Positions 1 through 8,907 are shown, numbered from the stretch's first letter. The stretch is DNA of 17,082 nucleotides from Actinomycetes bacterium (GCA_021152765.1 JAGKUT010000003.1:1-17082), one strand, 5' to 3'. Translations and numbers: made by a program. Notes: a model not told the origin generated them from the letters alone.

Positions 1-143
1 TCAAAAATGAAATAATTAAAACAGAATACTTAGACATAAGAATAAGAATAATTGATAAACAAATAGAACAAAATAGAATTAATATTAAATATGAAATGAT
101 AGACACGAAAGACATATTTGAATATAAAATAAATTGGAGGTAA
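1..143 (+). CDS. C-terminal fragment of an upstream gene, possibly DUF1934 (YwiB-like)
   Basis: An open frame runs in from the left edge (first full codon at base 3) and stops at TAA 141-143, giving about 46 C-terminal residues. It contains an INIKYEM segment and ends in FEYKINWR. Alternating hydrophobic and polar strands of this kind are what the end of the DUF1934/YwiB beta-barrel looks like, and in Bacillus ywiB lies directly upstream of argS, as here. The stop lies between the argS ribosome-binding site and its ATG, so the two genes are almost certainly cotranscribed. That this is real coding sequence is likely; the family name rests on a short fragment plus gene order and is tentative. 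Confidence 0.5.
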   Translation, partial: KNEIIKTEYLDIRIRIIDKQIEQNRINIKYEMIDTKDIFEYKINWR

Positions 144-145
144 AT

Positions 146-1840
146 ATGAAAAAGGATATAAGCGAAATATTAAAAAAGATAATAAATAATTTAGGATATG
201 AAATAGAAGAAGTAACAGTATCTAAATCAAATAGACCCGACTTATGTGATTTTCAATGCAATGATATCTTTAAACTAGCTAAAGAGAATCATAAAAATCC
301 AGTTGAAATAGGAGAAAATATAGTTAAAACAATAAACGAATACGAAGACTTTAATACATATTTTAAAGAGATTACATTTTGTAGACCTGGATTCATAAAT
401 ATAAAAGTAAGCAATGATTTAATTAATAAATATTTAAAAATAATTAAAGAAGATGAAAAAAGTTTACTAAATCAGGAACCAAAAGAAACATATGTAATAG
501 ACTATGGTGGACCTAATGTCGCAAAACCTCTACACGTAGGACATATGAGAACAGCTATAGTTGGTGAATCGATAAAAAGAATAATAAACTATATGGGGCA
601 TAAAACAATAAGTGATGTACACCTTGGAGATTTTGGATTACAAATTGGTGAAGTAATATACGGAGTATTAAGAGATAAATTAAGTATTGATGATATAGAT
701 ATCAAATACTTAGATAAAATCTATCCAGAAATGAACGCAATATGTAAAGAAAATGAAGATATTAAAAATGAATGCGCTGATATCACAAAACAATTACAAG
801 ATGGAAACGAAGAATACAGAAAACTATGGAAAAAAATATTAGAAGTATCTAAACAAGATATAAAGAAAAACTATGACTTTTTAGATGTATCATTTGATTA
901 CTGGTATGGAGAATCAGACGCATATGACTATCTAGAAGAAACAGAAGAAATATTAAAACAAAAAAATCTAGTAGAAGAATCAGAAGGCGCACTAGTAGTA
1001 AATGTAAAGGAAGAATCTGATACAAAAGAAATTCCACCACTATTATTTAAAAAGAGTAATGGAGCTTATCTATATGCATCAACAGACTTATCAACAATAT
1101 TACAAAGAAAAAAAGACTTTAACCCAGATCATATTTTATATGTAGTAGATAACAGACAAGAACTTCACTTTACACAAGTTTTCAGAACTAGTGAAAAAGC
1201 TAATATAATGCCTAAGTCTAAATTAGAATTCTTAGGATATGGAACTGTAAATGGAGAAGATGGAAAACCATATAAAACAAGAAGTGGTAATACTCCAAAA
1301 TTAGAAAACTTATTTAATGAAGCAAAAGAAATATTTATTTCAAAAAAAGAAGACAATAAAAATATGTCAGAAGAAGATGTAAATAAAATTGTAAACTCAA
1401 TACTTAAATTTGCAGACTTATCAAATACAAGAACAAAGGATTATATATTTGATTTAAATAAATTCTCAGATGTAACAGGTAAAACTGGACCATATATACT
1501 TTACACATATTTAAGAATTAATAAAATATTAGAATCTCAAAATAAAAATTTAGAATTGAGTAATAATATATATAATGAACCTGATAGAGATTTAAGACTA
1601 AAACTATTAGAATATAGTGAAGCAATAAACTATGCATATAAAGAAAGAATGCCTCATTATATAGCAGATTATGTTTACAATCTTTGTGTTTCAGCAAACA
1701 TCTTCTATCAAAATAACCATATAATGAATATGGAAGATGAAATGAATAAAAATGATTGGTTATACGTATTGACACTTACAAATAAACTAATAAAACAATG
1801 CCTAAAACTACTTGTTATTGACATTCCATCAATAATGTAA
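146..1840 (+). CDS. argS: Arginyl-tRNA synthetase
   Basis: This class I aminoacyl-tRNA synthetase charges tRNA-Arg with arginine in the cytoplasm. The protein is 564 residues, normal for the family. An N-terminal additional domain (about residues 1-100) precedes the Rossmann catalytic domain, which carries the HIGH signature as HVGH at residues 130-133. The KMSKS-equivalent region reads GKPYKTRSGNTPKL around residues 375-388, the form typical of many ArgS. The C-terminal roughly 120 residues form the helical anticodon-binding (DALR) domain. The start is ATG 146, because TGGAGG at 135-140 sits five bases upstream; an in-frame TTG at 134 would overlap that site. The upstream gene ends at 143, suggesting translational coupling. 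No terminator is seen after the gene; the rpoE promoter begins 10 bases past the stop. Confidence 0.96.
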   Translation: MKKDISEILKKIINNLGYEIEEVTVSKSNRPDLCDFQCNDIFKLAKENHKNPVEIGENIVKTINEYEDFNTYFKEITFCRPGFINIKVSNDLINKYLKIIKEDEKSLLNQEPKETYVIDYGGPNVAKPLHVGHMRTAIVGESIKRIINYMGHKTISDVHLGDFGLQIGEVIYGVLRDKLSIDDIDIKYLDKIYPEMNAICKENEDIKNECADITKQLQDGNEEYRKLWKKILEVSKQDIKKNYDFLDVSFDYWYGESDAYDYLEETEEILKQKNLVEESEGALVVNVKEESDTKEIPPLLFKKSNGAYLYASTDLSTILQRKKDFNPDHILYVVDNRQELHFTQVFRTSEKANIMPKSKLEFLGYGTVNGEDGKPYKTRSGNTPKLENLFNEAKEIFISKKEDNKNMSEEDVNKIVNSILKFADLSNTRTKDYIFDLNKFSDVTGKTGPYILYTYLRINKILESQNKNLELSNNIYNEPDRDLRLKLLEYSEAINYAYKERMPHYIADYVYNLCVSANIFYQNNHIMNMEDEMNKNDWLYVLTLTNKLIKQCLKLLVIDIPSIM

Positions 1841-1850
1841 CAAAAAACTA

Positions 1851-1878
1851 TTGACACATAAAATAAACATGGTAAAAT
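1851..1878 (+). promoter_or_regulatory. Promoter for rpoE (delta subunit)
   Basis: A perfect -35 TTGACA (1851-1856) is followed after 16 bases by TAAAAT (1873-1878), preceded by TG in the extended -10 position (1870-1871). It lies 10 bases after the argS stop and about 28 bases before the rpoE ATG, and AGGAGG at 1895-1900 serves as its ribosome-binding site. It would be a housekeeping sigma-A promoter. Confidence 0.75.
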
Positions 1879-1905
1879 TAAATAGTCGTTATTTAGGAGG
1901 AATTT

Positions 1906-2346
1906 ATGAAACTTAAAAACATGTCAAAAGCAGAAATAGAAGCAATGAGTTATACAGACATAACTTATATGCTATTAAAAGAAAATAAAAAACCAATGAA
2001 TACAGCTGAATTATTCAAAAGTATCTGTGAATTGTTAGAACTAACAGAAGAAGAATATTCGGAAAAAATAGGTGATTATTATACATCATTAACAATAGAT
2101 AAAAGATTCCATATGTTAGAATCTGCTGAATGGGATTTAATGGAAAAACATAAAGTTGAATTACAAATAGATGATGATGAAGAAATGGAAACAGAAGAGG
2201 ATTCAGAAGACGAAGAAGAAACAGAAGATGAAGAAACAGAAGAAAACATTGATTCATTAGATTCGTTAGATGATGAACTTGATGATGTAGATGATGATAC
2301 ATTAGATTTATCAATTGTAACAGAAGAAGAATTAGAAGAAAATTAA
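1906..2346 (+). CDS. rpoE: DNA-directed RNA polymerase delta subunit
   Basis: Delta is an accessory subunit of RNA polymerase found in Bacilli. It displaces nucleic acids from the enzyme, promotes recycling and sharpens promoter selectivity. The 146-residue protein has the expected two halves: an N-terminal HARE-HTH winged-helix domain (about residues 1-85, with the TAELFKSICELL segment) and a disordered, extremely acidic tail (about residues 87-146) of Asp and Glu with few hydrophobics. The gene follows argS, as in Bacillus relatives, with its own promoter and a strong AGGAGG site. The terminator stem begins inside the TAA stop. Its presence is one of the better taxonomic markers here, because delta is essentially confined to Bacilli. 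Confidence 0.93.
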   Translation: MKLKNMSKAEIEAMSYTDITYMLLKENKKPMNTAELFKSICELLELTEEEYSEKIGDYYTSLTIDKRFHMLESAEWDLMEKHKVELQIDDDEEMETEEDSEDEEETEDEETEENIDSLDSLDDELDDVDDDTLDLSIVTEEELEEN

Positions 2347-2369
2347 ACTGTAAAAACAGTTTTTTTCTT
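2345..2369 (+). terminator. Intrinsic terminator of rpoE
   Basis: AAACTG (2345-2350) pairs with CAGTTT (2357-2362) around a 6-base loop, followed by a T-rich tract to about 2370. The left arm starts within the rpoE stop codon. Confidence 0.75.
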
Positions 2370-2388
2370 TATAAATAATTACAAATCA

Positions 2389-2397
2389 TGATATAAT
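2389..2397 (+). promoter_or_regulatory. Extended -10 promoter for murC
   Basis: TGATATAAT (TG at 2389-2390, TATAAT at 2392-2397) is a perfect extended -10. The region 17 bases upstream (TTATAA, 2369-2374) is a poor -35. The start site would fall near 2404, almost on the AAGGTGA ribosome-binding site (2405-2411), so the leader is very short. Confidence 0.6.
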
Positions 2398-2415
2398 AAT
2401 TTAGAAGGTGATAAA

Positions 2416-3738
2416 ATGAAATACTATTGTATAGGAATAAAAGGTTCAGGAATGAGTACACTTGCGAATATCCTACATGACTTAGGAAATGAAGTTACAG
2501 GATATGACGATTCAAGACACTATAAATTTACAGAAGAAGGATTAAACAAAAGAAATATAAAAATATTCTATGAACCACACGAAATAGATGAATCTACAAT
2601 CGTCACATACTCAAAAGCATTCTCTATAGATCATCCAGAAATAAAAAGAGTAAAAGAATTAGGACTAAAAATAATGGACTATAATCAAGTAGTTGGAGAA
2701 GTAACAAAAATGTTTGAAACAGTAGGAGTTTGTGGAACACATGGAAAAACAACAACTAGTCTTTTAATTAGTCATATTATAAAAAATGTATTAGGGTGCT
2801 CATACTTTGTAGGAGATGGAACTGGACATGCTGACAAAAATGACAAAATTTTTGTAATTGAAAGTGATGAATATAATAAACATTTCTTAGCTTATTATCC
2901 ACATATAGCAGTAATAACAAACATAGAGCTAGATCATACAGAATGCTATCCAGGTGGAATAGAAGAAATAAAAGAAACTTTTAAAATCTTCGGAAATAAA
3001 TCTGAACTTGTAGTAGCATGCGGTGATGATAATAATATAAGAGATATTAAATTTGATAAAGAAACTATATACTATGGATTTAATGAGAATAATAATGTTA
3101 TAGCTAAAAATGTAAAACTAACAGATACTGGAAGTTCATTTGATGTAATTATGAATAATGAATTATACGGACACTTTGAAATACCACTATTTGGGCGTCA
3201 CATGATATTAAATGCTCTATCAGCTATAATTGTATGCAATCACTATGGAATAGATAAAGAAGATATATTAAAATATATGAAAACATTCCAAGGAGCAAAA
3301 CGTAGATTTAAAGAAAGAATATATGATGATATAGTTGTAATAGACGATTATGCACATCATCCAACAGAAATAAAAGTAACACTAGAAGCCGCAAGACAAA
3401 AATACCCAAATAAAAAAATAATCGCAATACATTTACCAAATACATACTCAAGAACAGAAGCTCTAATGGACGACTTTATAGATGCATTAAAAATTGCAGA
3501 TAAAACATTTGTAATGGATATATATTCAGATAGAGAACGTGAGGAAGACTATCCAGGAGTATCTAGTGATACAATAATAGAAGCAATACCAAATGCAGAA
3601 AAAGTATCAGTAGAAACAGTAGACAAACTATTAAAATATAAAAATGCTGTAATGTGCTTCATGAGTTGTGGAAATATTTACATAATATTAGAAAAATATG
3701 AAAATTTACTAAAGGAACAACTAAAGGTAACAAACTAG
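2416..3738 (+). CDS. murC: UDP-N-acetylmuramate--L-alanine ligase
   Basis: MurC is an ATP-dependent amide ligase that adds L-alanine to UDP-N-acetylmuramic acid, the first step of peptidoglycan stem-peptide synthesis in the cytoplasm. The 440-residue protein has the three Mur domains. An N-terminal UDP-binding Rossmann fold opens with GIKGSGMS, the variant common in Bacilli. The central ATPase carries the P-loop GTHGKTT at residues 107-113 and an ESDEYN segment further on. The C-terminal domain contains DDYAHHPTEI and LPNTYSRT, the MurC ligand-binding signatures. ATG 2416 is preceded by AAGGTGA. Flanking terminators make it a single-gene transcript. The presence of murC argues for a walled bacterium rather than a mollicute. 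Confidence 0.95.
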   Translation: MKYYCIGIKGSGMSTLANILHDLGNEVTGYDDSRHYKFTEEGLNKRNIKIFYEPHEIDESTIVTYSKAFSIDHPEIKRVKELGLKIMDYNQVVGEVTKMFETVGVCGTHGKTTTSLLISHIIKNVLGCSYFVGDGTGHADKNDKIFVIESDEYNKHFLAYYPHIAVITNIELDHTECYPGGIEEIKETFKIFGNKSELVVACGDDNNIRDIKFDKETIYYGFNENNNVIAKNVKLTDTGSSFDVIMNNELYGHFEIPLFGRHMILNALSAIIVCNHYGIDKEDILKYMKTFQGAKRRFKERIYDDIVVIDDYAHHPTEIKVTLEAARQKYPNKKIIAIHLPNTYSRTEALMDDFIDALKIADKTFVMDIYSDREREEDYPGVSSDTIIEAIPNAEKVSVETVDKLLKYKNAVMCFMSCGNIYIILEKYENLLKEQLKVTN

Positions 3739-3759
3739 AAAGATAAATCTTTCTTTTTT
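3737..3759 (+). terminator. Intrinsic terminator of murC
   Basis: AGAAAGA (3737-3743) and TCTTTCT (3748-3754) form a perfect 7-bp stem with a TAAA loop, followed by a run of T to 3759. The stem starts inside the murC TAG stop (3736-3738). Confidence 0.82.
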
Positions 3760-3773
3760 GTTGAAAAGTGTAA

Positions 3774-4226
3774 ATGAAAATATTAAAATATTTAATAATA
3801 TTATGGATGATAATAATATTCTTACTATCTAATCAAAAAGCACAAGACTCAAAACAACTAAGCAATAGTTTTATAACAAAAACAATAATTAAAATATATG
3901 AAGCAAAACATGGAGAAATAACAGAAGAAAAGAAAATAGAAATAAAAGAAAACTATTCATTTATAGTAAGAAAAGCAGCTCATTTCACAATATATTTAGT
4001 ACTAGGACTATTAGTATCATTAGTTTTAATAGGAAAAAACTTAAATATAAAACAAATAATTATTTATGGAGTACTAATATGTATGGCTTATGCAATAACA
4101 GATGAAATACATCAAATATTTGTAAGTGGTAGATCAGGTGAAATAAGAGATATAATAGTCGATACATGTGGAAGTACTGTAGGAATACTTTTAAATATAA
4201 TAATAAATAGGAAGAGAATAATGTAA
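3774..4226 (+). CDS. VanZ-family membrane protein
   Basis: This is a 150-residue integral membrane protein of the VanZ-like family. Its family signatures are an N-terminal hydrophobic helix (residues 3-18) ending in SNQKAQDSKQLS, then RKAAHFTIYLVLG near residues 64-76, and DEIHQIFVSGRSGEIRDIIVDTCGS near 111-135, followed by a last hydrophobic stretch. About four membrane segments are expected. VanZ itself gives low-level teicoplanin resistance, but most chromosomal homologues have no established function and probably act at the cell envelope, so resistance should not be inferred. ATG 3774 has only a weak upstream purine run (AAAAGTG). The gene lies 15 bases after the murC terminator stem with no clear promoter, so it may depend on read-through from murC. 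Confidence 0.85.
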   Translation: MKILKYLIILWMIIIFLLSNQKAQDSKQLSNSFITKTIIKIYEAKHGEITEEKKIEIKENYSFIVRKAAHFTIYLVLGLLVSLVLIGKNLNIKQIIIYGVLICMAYAITDEIHQIFVSGRSGEIRDIIVDTCGSTVGILLNIIINRKRIM

Positions 4227-4242
4227 AAATTATTCTTTTTTT
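4215..4242 (+). terminator. Intrinsic terminator of the VanZ-like gene
   Basis: AGAATAAT (4215-4222) pairs perfectly with ATTATTCT (4229-4236) and is followed by T to 4242. The left arm lies inside the coding sequence and the TAA stop (4224-4226) is in the loop. Confidence 0.8.
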
Positions 4243-4257
4243 GTTGTAAATTTAAGG

Positions 4258-4335
4258 AAGTTGTATAACTTTTGTTGTATATAATTATTGAGGTGTTTTG
4301 ATAGATAAATATAAAATAAACTAATGTATTATAAT
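4258..4335 (+). promoter_or_regulatory. Probable control region of the dinD-like gene
   Basis: The 131-base gap before the dinD-like gene contains a 14-base inverted repeat AAGTT-GTAT-AACTT (4258-4271), a repeat of its GTTGTATA core shortly after (around 4274-4282), and two -10-like hexamers: TATAAT at 4330-4335 with no matching -35, and TATAAA at 4310-4315 preceded 16 bases earlier by TTGAGG. I see no Gram-positive LexA box (GAAC-N4-GTTC). The ribosome-binding site GCGAGGAA lies at 4361-4368. Promoter placement is uncertain. Confidence 0.3.
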
Positions 4336-4373
4336 AAAATAATATATTAAAAAATAGAAAGCGAGGAAACGAC

Positions 4374-5185
4374 ATGAATGAAATAACAAAATATACAGAA
4401 AACATATTTGAAAGTATTAAACATATTGATGAATTAGGACAAGAATACTGGGAGGCAAGAGAATTACAAAAAATACTAGGATATAAGGAATGGAGATATT
4501 TTTATAGTGTAATAGAAAAAGCACAAATTGCTTGTGTACAAAGTAATAATAATATTAGTTCCCATTTTGGTGTAAACACCAAAATCGTAAAAGCAGGCGC
4601 AACAACTAAAACAATCATAGATTATAAATTAAGTAGATATGCATGCTACTTGATAGTACAAAATGCAAATCCAAAGTATGAAATGGTCGCTCTAGGTCAA
4701 ACATATTTTGCGATACAAACAAGAAAAATGGAATTAGTTGAAGAAGAATATAAAGAACTAACAGAAGATGAAAAAAGATTATATACAAGAAAAAAAGTAA
4801 GCGATGGTAATTATAGTCTAAATAGAACAGCAGTATCAAGTGGTGTAAAAAATCTTGCAGAATTTCATAACGCCGGATACAAAGGATTATACAATGGAGA
4901 AACTGCAGATAAAATATTTAAAAGAAAAAAACTAAAATATAGAGAAGATATATTAGATAATATGGGAAGTTAGAATTAGGGGCAAATCTATTTAGAATTA
5001 CACAGACAGAAGATAAATTAAAAAGAGATAAAGTGGATAACGAATATACCGCAAATAGTGTTCATTACGAAATAGGAAAAAAAGTAAGAAATGCGATAAA
5101 AGATATGGGTGGAACAATGCCAGAAGATTTACCTACACCTTGTATTTCAATAAAAGAATTAGAAAAAAATAAGATTGATAGCTAG
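4374..5185 (+). pseudogene. dinD: DNA damage-inducible protein D (DinD-like), frameshifted
   Basis: The first open segment (4374-4973) encodes 199 residues with a BRO-N-like start (YWEARELQKILGY) and the DinD core (LSRYACYLIVQNANP, GQTYFAIQTRK, EDEKRLY), ending in ILDNMGS at a TAG. The family continues after MGS with an ELxANLFR segment. That continuation is found in another frame from 4973 to the TAG at 5183-5185 as ELGANLFRITQTEDKLKRD and onward to GGTMPEDLPTP, the usual C-terminus. One base is missing near 4971 relative to the family. Together the parts give about 270 residues, near the length I recall for E. coli DinD. E. coli DinD is an SOS-induced inhibitor of RecA filament activity. 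No slippery heptamer is present, so a disabling mutation or a sequence error is likelier than programmed frameshifting. Confidence 0.85.
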
Positions 5186-5204
5186 CTAAAACTAACTATT
5201 TTTT
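5178..5204 (+). terminator. Intrinsic terminator of the dinD-like gene
   Basis: ATAGCTAG (5178-5185) pairs with CTAACTAT (5192-5199) with one C-A mismatch, followed by T to 5204. The left arm contains the TAG stop of the restored dinD frame, which supports that frame as the original one. Confidence 0.65.
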
Positions 5205-5229
5205 GTTGTAAAAAAAGAAAATTTATAAA

Positions 5230-5256
5230 TTAGCACTCATAACTTGACATTGCTAA
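5230..5256 (+). promoter_or_regulatory. CIRCE-like operator 1, overlapping the -35
   Basis: TTAGCACTC (5230-5238) is a perfect left CIRCE half site. After exactly nine bases it is followed by CATTGCTAA (5248-5256), which matches the right half GAGTGCTAA at 7 of 9 positions. The -35 hexamer lies within this element, so HrcA bound here would block RNA polymerase. Confidence 0.65.
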
Positions 5257-5272
5257 CATATAATAGTATACT
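5244..5272 (+). promoter_or_regulatory. Sigma-A promoter of the hrcA heat-shock operon
   Basis: A perfect -35 TTGACA (5244-5249), a 17-base spacer and TATACT (5267-5272) form a near-consensus vegetative promoter. The predicted start (about 5279) falls in the second CIRCE element, so that element is also part of the mRNA leader. Confidence 0.85.
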
Positions 5273-5276
5273 GGTA

Positions 5277-5303
5277 CTAGCACTAAAAAAAGAAGAGTGC
5301 CAA
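5277..5303 (+). promoter_or_regulatory. CIRCE operator 2, downstream of the -10
   Basis: CTAGCACTA (5277-5285), a nine-base spacer and GAGTGCCAA (5295-5303) match the CIRCE consensus TTAGCACTC-N9-GAGTGCTAA at 7 of 9 and 8 of 9 positions. The location between the transcription start and the hrcA ribosome-binding site is the classical one for HrcA control. Confidence 0.88.
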
Positions 5304-5326
5304 AGTGTTAAACTAGAGGTGAAGTA

Positions 5327-6316
5327 ATGATTAGTGAAAGACAAGAAAGACTATTGAAACTAATTATAGAAGATTACATAAAAACAGCTAGACCAATAGG
5401 ATCAAAATCTTTATGCGAGATATTAAATTGCTCAAGTGCAACAATAAGAAATGAAATGAGTGAACTAGAAGATTTAGGACTTTTAGAAAAAACCCATATT
5501 TCATCAGGACGTGTACCAAGTGAAAAAGGTTATAGATATTATGTTGATAATATAATGAAGCCTAAAGAAATAGACAAAGAAGAATTAAATGAATTACAAA
5601 CAGTATTTAATTCAAAATCACTTGTACTAACAGATGCAATAAGCAAGAGTATGGAAATAATATCAGAAATGACAAACTATACAGCTATAGTACTTGGGTC
5701 AACATCAAAAGAAAATAAAGTAACAAAAATAGAAGTAGTTCCAATAGACTCAACAAACTTAATCGCAATAGTAATAACTGATAAAGGGCATGTTGAACAT
5801 AAAAATGTAAAACTTGAAGAGAAAGTATCAGTAGCAGAAATTAAACAAACAGTTGATTTAATCAATAAACTAATAATTGGTGTTCCAATAAGTGAAGTAA
5901 GTAGCTTACTAGAATATGAAATAAAACCAATTATTGCTCAGTATGTTAAACAACACGAAGTATTATATAATGCATTCTATAATGCATTTACAGACTTCAG
6001 CGATAATAGTTTTAAAATGAATGGAACAAAAAACATATTAATGCAACCAGAATTCAATAATACAGACAAAATAAGAGATATAATAAGTAAATTTGAAGAC
6101 AAAGAAATAATAAAGAATATTAAAGAAGAAGATAATGGAATAAATATATATATTGGTAGTGAAAATGAATTTGATGATGACTTAACAATCATCAAAACCA
6201 AATATAATATAAATGGTGAAGAAGGAACACTTGCATTAATAGGACCAAAAAGAATGGAATACGATCGAGCAATAACACTTTTAGATTATATAAAGAAAAA
6301 TATAGATAAAGATTAA
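5327..6316 (+). CDS. hrcA: Heat-inducible transcription repressor HrcA
   Basis: HrcA represses class I heat-shock genes by binding CIRCE and needs GroEL to stay active, so it senses chaperone load. The protein is 329 residues, slightly under the usual 340-350. The N-terminal winged helix-turn-helix (about residues 1-75) contains SSATIRNEMSELEDLGLL and the wing HISSGRVPSEKGYRYYVD, both diagnostic. A GAF-like dimerisation and inducer region follows, with a short C-terminal segment that ends the family fold. ATG 5327 is preceded by AGAGGTGA at 5315-5322. It is the first gene of the operon and autoregulated through the two CIRCE elements upstream. Its TAA stop forms part of the TAAGGAGG site of grpE nine bases downstream. 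Confidence 0.96.
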   Translation: MISERQERLLKLIIEDYIKTARPIGSKSLCEILNCSSATIRNEMSELEDLGLLEKTHISSGRVPSEKGYRYYVDNIMKPKEIDKEELNELQTVFNSKSLVLTDAISKSMEIISEMTNYTAIVLGSTSKENKVTKIEVVPIDSTNLIAIVITDKGHVEHKNVKLEEKVSVAEIKQTVDLINKLIIGVPISEVSSLLEYEIKPIIAQYVKQHEVLYNAFYNAFTDFSDNSFKMNGTKNILMQPEFNNTDKIRDIISKFEDKEIIKNIKEEDNGINIYIGSENEFDDDLTIIKTKYNINGEEGTLALIGPKRMEYDRAITLLDYIKKNIDKD

Positions 6317-6325
6317 GGAGGCAAC

Positions 6326-7018
6326 ATGGAAAAAGAAAAATGCCAATGTGAAGAAGAAAAATGTACATGTGGAGAAAACTGCGAATGTGGAGAAAACTGC
6401 GAATGTGGAGACAATTGTGAATGCGGAGAAAACTGTAATTGCACAGAAGAATGTACATGTGAGAGTGACTGTAACTGCACTGAAGAAGATAACTGCGGTT
6501 GTGGTGGAAAATGCAACCACGATAAAAAAGAAAAAAAAGAAAAAAAGAAAAAAGATAAACACGAAGATAAATTAAATGAAGCATACAATATGATTAGTGA
6601 ACTAGAAGACAAACTTTTAAGAGAAAAAGCAGAACTAGTAAACTATAGAAAAAGAAAAGAAGAAGAAACTTCTAGAATGCTTATGTATTCAAATGAAGAT
6701 TTAGCAAAATCATTACTTCCAATAGTTGATAACTTTGAAAGAGCAATCAACATGGATGATGAAAACTTAGAAGATGAAGTATCCAAATTCTTATCAGGAT
6801 TTAAAATGATTTACTGTAATCTTATAAGTACATTAGAAAAATATGGAGTAAAAGCCATAGATGGAGCAAATAAGCCATTCGATCCTACATACCATCAAGC
6901 AATAATGACTGAAAAAAGAGATGGTGTAGAACCAGAAATGGTAATAGAAGTATTACAAAAAGGATACTTACTAAAAGACAAAGTTATTAGACCAGCAATG
7001 GTAAAAGTTAGTGAATAA
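6326..7018 (+). CDS. grpE: GrpE nucleotide exchange factor with a cysteine-rich N-terminal extension
   Basis: GrpE opens the DnaK nucleotide-binding domain to release ADP. Residues about 80-230 are a normal GrpE: a long helix with ELVNYRKRKEEE, LLPIVDNFERAI, GVKAIDGANKPFDPTYHQAIM and the C-terminal beta-domain motif EVLQKGYLLKDKVIRPAMVKV. Residues 1-65 are unusual, with 19 cysteines (positions 6 to 63), mainly CxC units separated by three residues such as GEN, followed by a lysine-rich linker (66-78). GrpE N-termini are normally acidic, disordered and cysteine-poor. The density resembles metallothionein-like metal-binding peptides; that function is inferred. The start is secure: TAAGGAGG (6314-6321) lies directly upstream, and the first internal Met before the core (near residue 88) lacks a comparable site. 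It sits third-from-first in the chaperone cycle order, between hrcA and dnaK. Confidence 0.95.
   Translation: MEKEKCQCEEEKCTCGENCECGENCECGDNCECGENCNCTEECTCESDCNCTEEDNCGCGGKCNHDKKEKKEKKKKDKHEDKLNEAYNMISELEDKLLREKAELVNYRKRKEEETSRMLMYSNEDLAKSLLPIVDNFERAINMDDENLEDEVSKFLSGFKMIYCNLISTLEKYGVKAIDGANKPFDPTYHQAIMTEKRDGVEPEMVIEVLQKGYLLKDKVIRPAMVKVSE
6368..6475 (+). repeat. 18-bp in-frame tandem repeat in grpE encoding CxC-x3 units
   Basis: Six consecutive 18-base units (starting at 6368, 6386, 6404, 6422, 6440 and 6458) each encode C-x-x-x-C-x. The first two are identical (TGTGGAGAAAACTGCGAA); the third and fourth differ at a few positions and the last two are more diverged. This gradient is what tandem duplication followed by drift would leave, and unit number may vary between strains. 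Confidence 0.85.
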
Positions 7019-7031
7019 GGAAAGGTGATAA

Positions 7032-8852
<1,821 letters not shown>

Positions 8853-8858
8853 TATAAA

Positions 8859-8879
8859 GGGGTCTAAATAGACCCCCTT
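8859..8879 (+). terminator. GC-rich hairpin after dnaK, probable attenuator or mRNA-end stabiliser
   Basis: GGGGTCT (8859-8865) pairs perfectly with AGACCCC (8870-8876) around AAAT, seven bases after the dnaK stop. Only CTTATTAT follows rather than a T run, so termination would be partial. It may set dnaK above pepF-dnaJ in abundance or protect the dnaK mRNA 3' end. It is one of the few GC-rich stems in the window. Confidence 0.6.
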
Positions 8880-8907
8880 ATTATAGTAATTGATAAAGGA
8901 GAAAAAA

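Noticed and set aside
134..146. TTG start of argS at 134
   Set aside because: The TGGAGG ribosome-binding site would lie inside the gene; ATG 146 is correctly spaced from it.
3774..4226. Teicoplanin resistance by the VanZ-like protein
   Set aside because: Family membership alone does not show this; no van cluster genes are in the window.
4243..4373. LexA (SOS) box for dinD
   Set aside because: No GAAC-N4-GTTC or CTGT-N8-ACAG match is present; the AAGTT-N4-AACTT repeat has a different half site.
4965..4980. Programmed -1 frameshift in dinD
   Set aside because: Reaching the second frame would need a -1 shift, but no X-XXY-YYZ slippery heptamer or stimulating stem is present at the junction.
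6368..6475. CRISPR array
   Set aside because: The 18-base units are adjacent, in frame and coding, with no spacers.
6192..6612. Long minus-strand and +1 open frames over the start of grpE
   Set aside because: They are shadows of the repetitive cysteine-rich codons; they lack ribosome-binding sites and give low-complexity products, while the GrpE frame is supported by its start signal and core domain.
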